Positions 1 through 5,174 of a DNA stretch of 5,174 nt are shown in pieces. The notes under the pieces were generated by a model, which had not been told where the DNA came from, searched no databases, and saw only the letters and a program-made list of their open reading frames with translations. Both the position numbers and the translations under genes were made by a program. Source of the stretch: UBA4246 sp045113475 (GTDB lineage: Bacteria > Bacillota > Clostridia > Christensenellales > Aristaeellaceae). Position 1 is the first letter of the stretch. Every line of letters starts with the position of its first letter. The stretch is taken from NCBI GenBank assembly GCA_045113475.1, contig JBGUIY010000252.1, positions 1-5,174 of the forward strand, in the 5' to 3' direction.

Positions 1-379
1 GGGCGAGCGCGCCTTCCTGCAGGTAAGCGCCGGCGCTGTCCAGCAGCAGCAGTACCGGAGCGCCGGTCAGCTGCGCCTTGCGCAGCAGCTTCAGCAACTT
101 CTGGGCCTGGGCTACGCTCATCGCGCCACCGTGGCTGGTGATATCCTGCGCGAAGCAGTAGGCCAGCCGTCCGTCCAGCGTACCGGAGCCGCTGACCGCG
201 CTCGCATCCGTCTGCAGGGCGTCCGCTTCCACAAAGCTGCCTTCGTCGAAGAGCTTCATCACGCGTTCCCGCGCAGTGAGCTTTCCGGCTTCATGCTGCT
301 TTGCCACTCTCTCCTGATCACCTTGCAAAGCAGTCAGCCGCGTTTGCCAGACTCTCTGCGCGGTATCCAGTTCAGACAT
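1..379 (-). CDS. Biotin-dependent carboxyltransferase (PccB/MmdA-like), N-terminal fragment
   Basis: The first 126 codons of a gene that runs off the left edge. The protein resembles the N-terminal carboxyltransferase domain of acyl-CoA carboxylase beta subunits and of sodium-pump decarboxylase alpha subunits (PccB, MmdA). Visible landmarks are GKLTARERV (residues 32-40), FDEGSFVE (44-51), the strand GSGTLDGR (64-71), FAQDITSHGGAMS (76-88), and LLLLDSAGAYLQEG (110-123), where the family usually has DSGGARxQEG and binds acyl-CoA. By family, such enzymes move CO2 between carboxybiotin and an acyl-CoA or keto acid in the cytoplasm. The start is an ATG at 379-377 preceded by AGGAGG at 392-387 with 7 bases of spacing. 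Two oddities are visible: the segment between residues 51 and 64 is shorter than in typical PccB, and GGAR is replaced by AGAY. Family is fairly sure; the substrate, and whether it is a carboxylase or a decarboxylase, cannot be told. Confidence 0.85.
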   Translation of the reverse strand, partial: MSELDTAQRVWQTRLTALQGDQERVAKQHEAGKLTARERVMKLFDEGSFVEADALQTDASAVSGSGTLDGRLAYCFAQDITSHGGAMSVAQAQKLLKLLRKAQLTGAPVLLLLDSAGAYLQEGALA

Positions 380-407
380 GCCAATACCTCCTATAATTCA
401 CTGATCA

Positions 408-436
408 AATAAACTCGGAAAGATGGATCAGGGCAA
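408..436 (-). promoter_or_regulatory. Possible weak promoter for the carboxyltransferase gene
   Basis: Reading the minus strand, TTGCCC (436-431) is followed after 17 bases by TTTATT (413-408). Each box matches 4 of 6 consensus bases (TTGACA, TATAAT). Initiation would fall near 401, giving a leader of about 20-25 bases that carries the AGGAGG at 392-387. The placement is sensible, because the terminator at 504-525 closes the upstream operon and this gene needs its own promoter. The boxes are weak and the region is AT-rich, so chance matches are likely. Confidence 0.3.
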
Positions 437-503
437 CAGATAACCCAAATTCACCCATTTTTACAATTCCACATGGATTCTCATTTTCCTGCCGGATATA
501 TAG

Positions 504-525
504 AAAAAACCCCGCTTTTGCGGGG
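504..525 (-). terminator. Intrinsic terminator of the trk operon
   Basis: On the minus strand, CCCCGC (525-520), an AAAA loop (519-516) and GCGGGG (515-510) form a perfect 6-bp GC stem, followed directly by six Ts (509-504). It starts 10 bases after the TAA of the DUF1622 gene, so it closes the trkA-trkH-hydrolase-DUF1622 transcript and separates it from the carboxyltransferase gene. No T tail adjoins the stem on the plus strand (the T8 run at 544-551 is 18 bases away), so it works in one direction. Confidence 0.88.
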
Positions 526-535
526 CATCGGAAAG

Positions 536-931
536 TTACTTTGTTTTTTTTGGCTGCACGACAGCGATATCGTTCGCGTTGTGTCCGCTTTCGTCTTCCT
601 CATGCTCTTCCTTGACTTCCCAGTGCAGCAGGAAGGTAAGAGCGGCACGCAGGGCGATGACGCATGCGATAACGCCCAGTTCTTCAAAGCTGCGCGCCAG
701 GATCGTGCGCAGAACCTCGCCGCCCAGCTTGAACTCCAGCGCAAACGCGATGCCGTGCGCCAGCAGCAGGCGGAGGTTTTTATGCTTTCGTTGAATCAGG
801 CAATATATGCATTTGCCGACCGTCCAGAGTATGATCAGTACGCCGATCAGTTCCATCAGCAGAATGGAATACGAGACCAGCATCTCGAACCCGTGTTCCA
901 CGTGGCCGAGTACCTCTTCAAAGATGGCCAT
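536..931 (-). CDS. DUF1622 family small membrane protein
   Basis: A 131-residue protein with three predicted membrane helices, roughly residues 17-46 (MLVSYSILLMELIGVLIILW and onward), 54-78 and 84-103. The middle segment ALEFKLGGEVLRTIL (64-78) and the following ELGVIACVIALRAALTFLL (84-102) match my recollection of DUF1622, a short bacterial inner-membrane family of unknown function. The C-terminal 28 residues are hydrophilic: an acidic run (KEEHEEDE) and then a basic end (KKTK), probably cytoplasmic. The ATG at 931-929 follows AGGAGGG (943-937) by 5 bases. It is the last gene of the operon, 20 bases after the hydrolase stop and just before the terminator. No function is known; a link to potassium transport is suggested only by position. 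Confidence 0.82.
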   Translation of the reverse strand: MAIFEEVLGHVEHGFEMLVSYSILLMELIGVLIILWTVGKCIYCLIQRKHKNLRLLLAHGIAFALEFKLGGEVLRTILARSFEELGVIACVIALRAALTFLLHWEVKEEHEEDESGHNANDIAVVQPKKTK

Positions 932-951
932 ACTATCCCTCCTGTTTCCGT

Positions 952-1665
952 TTAATCTTCACAACGAACAACGCCGAAGCCCAGGTCCATTGCAGCCTTA
1001 TCGCAGCCCACGCCGTTCAGGTGCATGATACTGACCCTGTTCCGCTGTTCGGGCGGGATCAGTTTCGCGAGCTCGTGCAGCGGCAGGTGTACCGGATGCT
1101 TCTCGGCATTGATGGATTCCGTATACACATGCTCAAACCCGGGATGAGCTTCGATAAACGCTTTGATCCCGTCCGCCACCGCCGTATCCGCCGTAAAGTA
1201 CACGCCGCCTTCCGGCGTCTCGAAGGAGAATGAATAGCAGTCGAGCGCGGGCGCATGCCTGGTCTGGCAGAATCTGAAACCGTAAAAAGACTTAAAGCCC
1301 ATATCAGCCGTTTCGGGCACGTACTCGATCATCCGTTCCGGCACGCCGAAGAGCTTCAGCAGCTGGCGCATTTCGATCTCATACCGCTCGTCGCCCTGCG
1401 GCAGCAGGATGCGCGCGTTGAAATTCAGTATCTCCGCGCAGTATAGCGTCAGTGAACCCAAGGATCCGCAGTGATCGGAATGCATATGGGAAACCGCGAT
1501 CCATACTTCCCTGATGCCGTCCAGCGTCTTGCGCCGGATCAGCTCGCCGAATACAGTTTCCCCGCAGTCCAGCAGCAGCAGCTTCTCGCCTTCCCGCACA
1601 TAGGCGCATGTGTTCCCTTCCAACGGATTGAAGGCCGCCCCACGGCCAAGAAACTTCAGCTCCAT
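952..1665 (-). CDS. Metallo-beta-lactamase-fold hydrolase, RNase Z-like short form
   Basis: A 237-residue cytoplasmic protein with no signal peptide. It begins with a typical fold-opening strand (MELKFLGRGAAF) and contains LLLLDCG (29-35), the metal motif HMHSDH (60-65), a further histidine in TRHAPALDCYSF (H137), the bridging aspartate in YFTADT (D160) and a late histidine in IMHLNGVG (H215). This full H-x-H-x-D-H...H...D...H set predicts a two-metal, probably zinc, hydrolase. The arrangement resembles RNase Z and PhnP-type phosphodiesterases, but the protein is shorter than RNase Z (about 300 residues), I see no HST motif, and no tRNA-binding arm is evident. A phosphodiester substrate is plausible but unproven. 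The start chosen is the ATG at 1665-1663; an in-frame GTG at 1689 has no well-spaced ribosome binding site. It starts 2 bases after trkH stops, which suggests translational coupling. Confidence 0.87.
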   Translation of the reverse strand: MELKFLGRGAAFNPLEGNTCAYVREGEKLLLLDCGETVFGELIRRKTLDGIREVWIAVSHMHSDHCGSLGSLTLYCAEILNFNARILLPQGDERYEIEMRQLLKLFGVPERMIEYVPETADMGFKSFYGFRFCQTRHAPALDCYSFSFETPEGGVYFTADTAVADGIKAFIEAHPGFEHVYTESINAEKHPVHLPLHELAKLIPPEQRNRVSIMHLNGVGCDKAAMDLGFGVVRCED

Positions 1666-1667
1666 GA

Positions 1668-3125
1668 TCAGTTCCTCGCTTTCTTCCACACTCCGGGCAC
1701 AAAGAGGATCAGCATCGGGAAGATCTCCAGTCTGCCCAGCAGCATATTCAGGATCAGCACAATTTTGCTCAGTACGGAGAAATCAGCGTATCCGCCCATG
1801 GGTCCTACCATGTCCAGACCGGGGCCGATATTGTTGAGACAGGCGATGACCGCCGTCAGATTCGTTTCGAAGGACGTATGTTCGAGGCCCAGCAGCAGCG
1901 TCGAGAAGATGATGATCAGGCAGTAAGCCACCAGGAAAGCATAGGTATTGGAGATCGTATCCTTGGAAACCGTATCCCCGTCGATATGCACACGTCCGAC
2001 AGCGTTGGGGTGCAGCGCCCTGCGGAGCTCCCATTTAAGCGCCTTGAACAGCATGATGACACGTGAAACCTTGAAGCCGCCGCCGGTGGAGCCTGCGCTG
2101 GCGCCCATCAGCATCAGGCCAACCAGCAGCGTACGCGCAAACTGGGGCCAGATGTTGAAATCGGCTGTCGCGAAGCCGGTCGTGGTCATGATGGAACTGA
2201 CCTGGAAAAAGCTGTGGCGCAGGGCGTCCCCTGCACTGTACATGGGCCGGATATGAAAAAAGATCATCATCGAAGCGGCGACCATGACGATCAGGTACAT
2301 CCACAGTTCCGAATTCCTTAGCGCTTTCCTGAACTGGCGCTGGAGGATCAGATAGTAGACGCCGAAGTTCACGCCGAACAGCATCATGAACACGGTCACA
2401 ACCCACTGGATATAGGGGGTGTACGCGCCGATGGACGCCGGCGTCAGCGCGAAACCGCCGGTACCCGCGGTACCGAAGGAGATGCAGACCGCCTCAAAAG
2501 CGTTCATTCCCCCGGCCATCAGGAACCCGAACAGCAGCACCGTCAGGAAGATGTAGATCAGGTACAGGATCCGTGCGCTGCCCAGCGTATGCGGAACCAG
2601 CTTGCTCACTTGCGGCCCGGGGGATTCGGCGCGCATGATGTGGATGGAATCCCCGCTGCCGCTCCCGCTGGTGATCGGTTCCACTGAAAGCAGGAATACG
2701 AGCACGCCCATGCCGCCCAGCCAGTGGGTAAAGCTGCGCCAGTATTTCGCGCCCATGGTCAGCATGCCGTAATCCACAACGATGCTGGCTCCGGTGGTCG
2801 TGAAACCGGAGGCAGTTTCAAACAGCGCGTCGATAAAGCGCGGGATCGTGCCGCCGATCACAAAGGGCAGCGCGCCCAGGGCGGACACCATCAGCCAGGT
2901 AAGGCTGGCCAGCACGAAGGCTTCACGGGCGTAGAAGGTCTTCCTCTGCGCGGGGAAAACAAAGGTCGTCAGGCTCAGGAGCAGCATCACCGCCATTGTG
3001 ATGATGAAGCCCCAGAAAGTCGGCATTTCGTGATTGCAGAAGCTGATGACGGCAGCCGGGATCATGAACCCGGCCACGATGCGCAGCACGCTGCACAGCA
3101 GCTTCACGATCATCCGGTAATTCAT
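1668..3125 (-). CDS. trkH: Trk-type potassium uptake transporter, membrane subunit TrkH
   Basis: A 485-residue polytopic membrane protein, the usual length for TrkH, forming the potassium-conducting subunit. The four filter segments of the superfamily (SKT: TrkH/KtrB/HKT) are visible in order: TTTGAS (109-114), GTAGTGGF (218-225), TTTGFA (314-319) and NNIGPG (431-436), each keeping its filter glycine. Other landmarks are HWLGGMGVLVF (134-144), MRAESPGP (164-171), SAGSTGGGFKVSR (343-355) between the third and fourth repeats, and LGRLEIFP (463-470) near the C-terminus. It is closer to TrkH/TrkG than to the shorter KtrB. The ATG (3125-3123) overlaps the trkA stop as ATGA, with AAGGGGG upstream inside trkA, so the two subunits are translationally coupled. 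By family, uptake is driven by the membrane potential and gated by TrkA nucleotide binding. The loop SGSGSGDS (153-160) is unusually small-residue rich, which I regard as minor. Confidence 0.96.
   Translation of the reverse strand: MNYRMIVKLLCSVLRIVAGFMIPAAVISFCNHEMPTFWGFIITMAVMLLLSLTTFVFPAQRKTFYAREAFVLASLTWLMVSALGALPFVIGGTIPRFIDALFETASGFTTTGASIVVDYGMLTMGAKYWRSFTHWLGGMGVLVFLLSVEPITSGSGSGDSIHIMRAESPGPQVSKLVPHTLGSARILYLIYIFLTVLLFGFLMAGGMNAFEAVCISFGTAGTGGFALTPASIGAYTPYIQWVVTVFMMLFGVNFGVYYLILQRQFRKALRNSELWMYLIVMVAASMMIFFHIRPMYSAGDALRHSFFQVSSIMTTTGFATADFNIWPQFARTLLVGLMLMGASAGSTGGGFKVSRVIMLFKALKWELRRALHPNAVGRVHIDGDTVSKDTISNTYAFLVAYCLIIIFSTLLLGLEHTSFETNLTAVIACLNNIGPGLDMVGPMGGYADFSVLSKIVLILNMLLGRLEIFPMLILFVPGVWKKARN
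1672..1677 (-). promoter_or_regulatory. Ribosome binding site fixing the hydrolase start
   Basis: GAGGAA lies 6 bases before the ATG at 1665-1663 and inside the last codons of trkH. It favours this start over the in-frame GTG at 1689-1687, whose only purine-rich element (GGAG) sits almost against the start codon. Location inside trkH suggests that ribosomes finishing trkH help start the hydrolase. Confidence 0.7.
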
Positions 3126-4504
3126 GCGCGGCCCCCTTTGGGCGCGGTCCTGAATATGTCGTTGATCGTGCTGAACTCGCCCGCCGAAGTGGTGACGATC
3201 ACGCAGGAATCCCCCACCTTCAGGCAGTCATTGCCGGAAGGCACGATGGTATTGCCCCGACGCGTGATGATCGCGATGCGCATATCGTCCCTGATCGGAA
3301 TGTCCTTCAGCGGCATGTCGACATACCAGGTCGTGGGGTTGATCGAAAACTCCAGTGCCTCCACACGGTCGCCCACCAGCCTGTGCAGGGTGATGACGCC
3401 CTCCCCCGGCCGGTTTTCCATGGCGCGGACGTAGCGCAGGATATCGTTCGAAGTCAGGATACGCGGCGTGATCACGCTCTCGCGGATCTCCTCCGAGAGG
3501 ATCGAAGCGTATTCCGTGCGGTTCATCTTGCAGACGACCTTGGGCACCTGGATCCGGTGCGCGTACATGCACGCGATGATGTTCTGTTCGTCAATGTTGG
3601 TCAGCGCGATCACCGCGTCCATTTCCTCGATGCCTTCCTGGCGCAGGACGGAAAAGGACGTTCCGTCCGCGTTGATGACCTCCGCTTTGGGCAGCATATC
3701 GCTCAGCGTGTCGCAGCGCTCCAGGTCGGATTCGATGATCTTGACATTGATGCCGTTCTGTATCAGGAACTGGGTAAGGTACACGGCGATGCGGCTGCCG
3801 CCGATCATCAGCACCGACCGCACGCGCGGCGTCTCGTAACCGGTGGATTTGAGCAGGCTCAGCAGGTCCTCGGTGGCTGCAGTGACATAGATGTGGTCGC
3901 CCGCGTTCAGCACGAAGCGGCCGTCCGGAATATAGACGTTGTTATTGCGTTCCACGGCGCATACGAGCACATGGACGCGCAGCAGCTTGTACAGGTCGGA
4001 GAGCACCATGCCGTCCAGCCTGCCGCCGGCGGGCACCAGCATTTCCACGATCTCTGCGCGCCCTTTGGCGAACTTTTCGCGCTTGAGGAAAGAAGGATAC
4101 TGCAACAGACTGCTGATCTGCTTAGCCGTCGAGCGTTCGGGGTTTACCACCATGCTGAGGCCGAGCCCCTCTTTCAGCAGATAAACGTCTTCGTTATATT
4201 CGGGGCTGCGGATACGCGCGATGGTATTCTTGCATCCCAGCTGACGGGCGATCATGCAGCAGAGCAGGTTCGTCTCGTCCGCCTCCGTCACGGCGATCAT
4301 CAGGTCAGCCTCCCCAACACCCGCCTGCCTCTGTACGGACGCAGACGCACCGTTGCCCTCCAGCACCTGTACGTCAAGGCTGTTCTCCGTCTGCCTGAGG
4401 GCCGCGCTCTGATTGTCAATTACCACCAGATCATGGCCTTCCCGCACGAGGGCCTGGGTCACGGTAAAACCGATCTTACCGTCGCCGATCACAACAATTC
4501 TCAT
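3122..4504 (-). CDS. trkA: Trk potassium uptake regulatory subunit TrkA
   Basis: A 460-residue cytoplasmic protein with the duplicated layout of full-length TrkA: RCK_N (about 1-130), RCK_C (about 145-220), RCK_N (about 229-350) and RCK_C (about 368-455). The first Rossmann domain has a canonical GDGKIG (7-12), an acidic residue ending strand 2 (D30) and LEGNGAS (49-55). The second has GGSRIA (235-240), E258 at the equivalent acidic site and NADGTS (278-283). By family, TrkA binds nucleotides such as NAD(H) or ATP and forms a ring under the TrkH dimer that gates potassium flow. RCK_C domains of Bacillota transporters can also bind cyclic di-AMP; that is family knowledge and not seen here. The ATG at 4504-4502 follows AAGGAG (4516-4511) by 6 bases. 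The second fingerprint ends in Ala instead of Gly, so the two nucleotide sites may differ. Confidence 0.96.
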   Translation of the reverse strand: MRIVVIGDGKIGFTVTQALVREGHDLVVIDNQSAALRQTENSLDVQVLEGNGASASVQRQAGVGEADLMIAVTEADETNLLCCMIARQLGCKNTIARIRSPEYNEDVYLLKEGLGLSMVVNPERSTAKQISSLLQYPSFLKREKFAKGRAEIVEMLVPAGGRLDGMVLSDLYKLLRVHVLVCAVERNNNVYIPDGRFVLNAGDHIYVTAATEDLLSLLKSTGYETPRVRSVLMIGGSRIAVYLTQFLIQNGINVKIIESDLERCDTLSDMLPKAEVINADGTSFSVLRQEGIEEMDAVIALTNIDEQNIIACMYAHRIQVPKVVCKMNRTEYASILSEEIRESVITPRILTSNDILRYVRAMENRPGEGVITLHRLVGDRVEALEFSINPTTWYVDMPLKDIPIRDDMRIAIITRRGNTIVPSGNDCLKVGDSCVIVTTSAGEFSTINDIFRTAPKGGRA

Positions 4505-4533
4505 TCATGGCTCCTTAGTGCTTTTCCCATGTC

Positions 4534-4548
4534 CGGAACCCGGTTCCG
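4534..4548. repeat. Perfect inverted repeat in the trkA leader
   Basis: CGGAACC (4534-4540), a single C (4541) and GGTTCCG (4542-4548) form a perfect 7-base palindrome. It lies 18 bases upstream of the trkA ribosome binding site and about 30 bases from the start codon. As DNA it has the symmetry of an operator for a dimeric repressor; as RNA it would fold as a 6-bp hairpin with a 3-base loop. It is downstream of the predicted promoter, so a bound protein would act as a roadblock. Which role applies cannot be decided from sequence. Confidence 0.55.
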
Positions 4549-4562
4549 ATGAGAAGAGTCTC

Positions 4563-4579
4563 TGTCCCGCAAAGGGACA
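4563..4579 (-). repeat. Stem-loop at the predicted 5' end of the trkA transcript
   Basis: On the minus strand TGTCCC (4579-4574), a 5-base loop TTTGC and GGGACA (4568-4563) form a perfect 6-bp stem. If the promoter at 4585-4613 is used, initiation falls near 4576-4579, so the hairpin would be the first structure in the mRNA, a position that can protect transcripts from 5'-end decay. No T run follows, so it is not a convincing terminator for hemZ. Confidence 0.5.
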
Positions 4580-4584
4580 CGCTT

Positions 4585-4613
4585 ACTATATCACTTTTTG
4601 GGGCGGCTGGCAA
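4585..4613 (-). promoter_or_regulatory. Sigma-A-type promoter of the trk operon
   Basis: On the minus strand a -35 box TTGCCA (4613-4608, 5 of 6 consensus) is followed after exactly 17 bases by a -10 box TATAGT (4590-4585, 5 of 6). The -35 box starts at the base right after the hemZ stop codon. Initiation would be near 4576-4579, leaving a leader of about 75 bases before trkA. The spacing and match make this the best promoter in the window, and it would drive trkA, trkH, the hydrolase and the DUF1622 gene. Confidence 0.72.
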
Positions 4614-5174
4614 TCAGTTTTGCCACCCGCTTTTCCAAAGCGCCTTTTTCCGCTGGCACATCTCGTCGATCCGACTGATATACTCCCCGATGTTTCCGAC
4701 GTTCGGCGCGCGTACGATCTTTCCGCCCCTGGGTGCTACGCGTTTGGAGATCGCGCCCGCGCCAAGGGCCAGCACGTGGGCCGTTTCCTCCATCATGCGC
4801 ACGTTATACAGGCATTCAGCGCCTTTCCGCGCGTAGGCGGCGTTTTCAAGGGCTCCGGCCATATACTTCTGCCGGTACATGTAATAAGGCCGCATGCCGA
4901 GCTCCCTGGCGCAGTTATCGGCTTCCTCAAGCATGGCTGCCGTCATCCGCCCGTCCGGCAGCGGCGCTCCGTACAGGTGCAGTGCGCTGGCGTGCTTGAT
5001 GGCCAGGGAATGCACCGTCATGCTGTCCGGCTCCAGCTCCCTGATTCTGTCCAGGGATTCGCGGAACATGCGCGCGTTCTCCCCGGGCAGACCGGCGATC
5101 AGATCCATGTTGATATCGTCGAATCCCATGGAACGCGCCAGCCGGTAGGCCTCGACTGTCTGGGCGGAGGTATG
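4614..5174 (-). CDS. hemZ: HemZ, coproporphyrinogen dehydrogenase-like radical SAM protein (C-terminal part)
   Basis: The last 186 residues of a gene open to the right edge; the reading frame continues upstream of the internal ATG at 5129, so that ATG is not the start. The sequence matches the HemN/HemW superfamily and specifically HemZ of Bacillota: INMDLIAGLPGE (21-32 of the fragment), DSMTVHSLAIK (50-60), PYYMYRQKYMAG (96-107), ALGAGAISK (136-144) and NVGNIGEYISRIDEM (158-172). The radical SAM CxxxCxxC cluster motif would lie in the missing N-terminal part. HemZ is annotated as oxygen-independent coproporphyrinogen III oxidase, converting coproporphyrinogen III to protoporphyrinogen IX in the cytoplasm. 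Many anaerobes carrying it lack a full heme pathway, so its true role here is uncertain. The TGA at 4616-4614 is directly followed by the trk promoter. Confidence 0.93.
   Translation of the reverse strand, partial: HTSAQTVEAYRLARSMGFDDINMDLIAGLPGENARMFRESLDRIRELEPDSMTVHSLAIKHASALHLYGAPLPDGRMTAAMLEEADNCARELGMRPYYMYRQKYMAGALENAAYARKGAECLYNVRMMEETAHVLALGAGAISKRVAPRGGKIVRAPNVGNIGEYISRIDEMCQRKKALWKSGWQN

Noticed and set aside
45..54. CAG-rich stretches, here and elsewhere in the window, as possible triplet repeats
   Set aside because: They are runs of CTG leucine codons (and CAG glutamine) read on the coding minus strand of a GC-rich genome; none is longer than a few units.
544..551. A8 run near the 3' end of the DUF1622 gene, in register as an A_AAA_AAA slippery heptamer
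   Set aside because: The only downstream hairpin is the terminator, about 19 bases away, well beyond the usual spacing for frameshifting, and the shifted frame gives an unrecognisable tail that would read through the terminator.
473..955. Plus-strand open frame (160 codons) opposite the DUF1622 gene
   Set aside because: It covers the terminator and the complement of a clear membrane protein that has its own strong ribosome binding site; nothing in its translation looks like a protein family.
1666..1689. Upstream GTG start for the hydrolase at 1689, adding 8 residues and overlapping trkH
   Set aside because: The GTG has no properly spaced ribosome binding site, the ATG at 1665 has GAGGAA 6 bases upstream, and the fold normally begins at the MELKFLG-type strand.
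2724..3434. Plus-strand open frame (236 codons) across the trkH-trkA junction
   Set aside because: Antisense to two well-supported genes, with low-complexity hydrophilic composition and no family resemblance; it is a shadow of GC-rich codons.
3383..4552. Long plus-strand open frame (389 codons) opposite trkA
   Set aside because: It lies antisense to a certain gene, its translation resembles no family I recognise, and it is rich in His, Arg, Asp and Gln as expected from the complement of a GC-rich coding strand.
4563..4579. Stem-loop as an intrinsic terminator for hemZ
   Set aside because: No T run follows on the minus strand, and it lies downstream of a good promoter, so a leader hairpin fits better.

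Overview
The window looks like chromosomal DNA from an anaerobic, fairly high-GC member of the Bacillota, probably a clostridial lineage from the gut or another anoxic habitat. The pointers are a recognisable HemZ, a PccB/MmdA-type carboxyltransferase, strong AGGAGG-type ribosome binding sites and a short GC-stem/T-tail terminator. This is inference; no marker gene fixes the taxon. All six genes lie on the minus strand, so transcription runs from the right edge to the left.

Right to left: the 3' part of hemZ (4614-5174, cut by the window edge); a 109-base gap with a good sigma-A-like promoter and two small inverted repeats; trkA (3122-4504); trkH (1668-3125), which overlaps trkA by 4 bases (ATGA); a metallo-beta-lactamase-fold hydrolase (952-1665), starting 2 bases after trkH; a DUF1622-type membrane protein (536-931), 20 bases further on; and an intrinsic terminator (504-525). 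A separate unit follows: an AT-rich leader, then the first 126 codons of a biotin-dependent carboxyltransferase that leaves the window at its left edge.

The middle block reads as one four-gene operon for potassium uptake. TrkH is the membrane channel/transporter with four potassium-filter segments, and TrkA is its cytoplasmic nucleotide-binding gating subunit with a duplicated RCK arrangement. The other two genes, a soluble metal-dependent hydrolase and a small three-helix membrane protein, share the transcript but have no established link to potassium transport. hemZ may read through into the operon, because no T-tailed terminator separates it from trkA.

I see no mobile element, CRISPR array, tRNA, rRNA or clearly novel system. 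The most interesting points are the structured trkA leader, the two extra genes in the trk operon, and a carboxyltransferase that departs from the usual family motif. No gene-free stretch exceeds 300 bases; the longest is 380-535, holding the terminator and a possible weak promoter.
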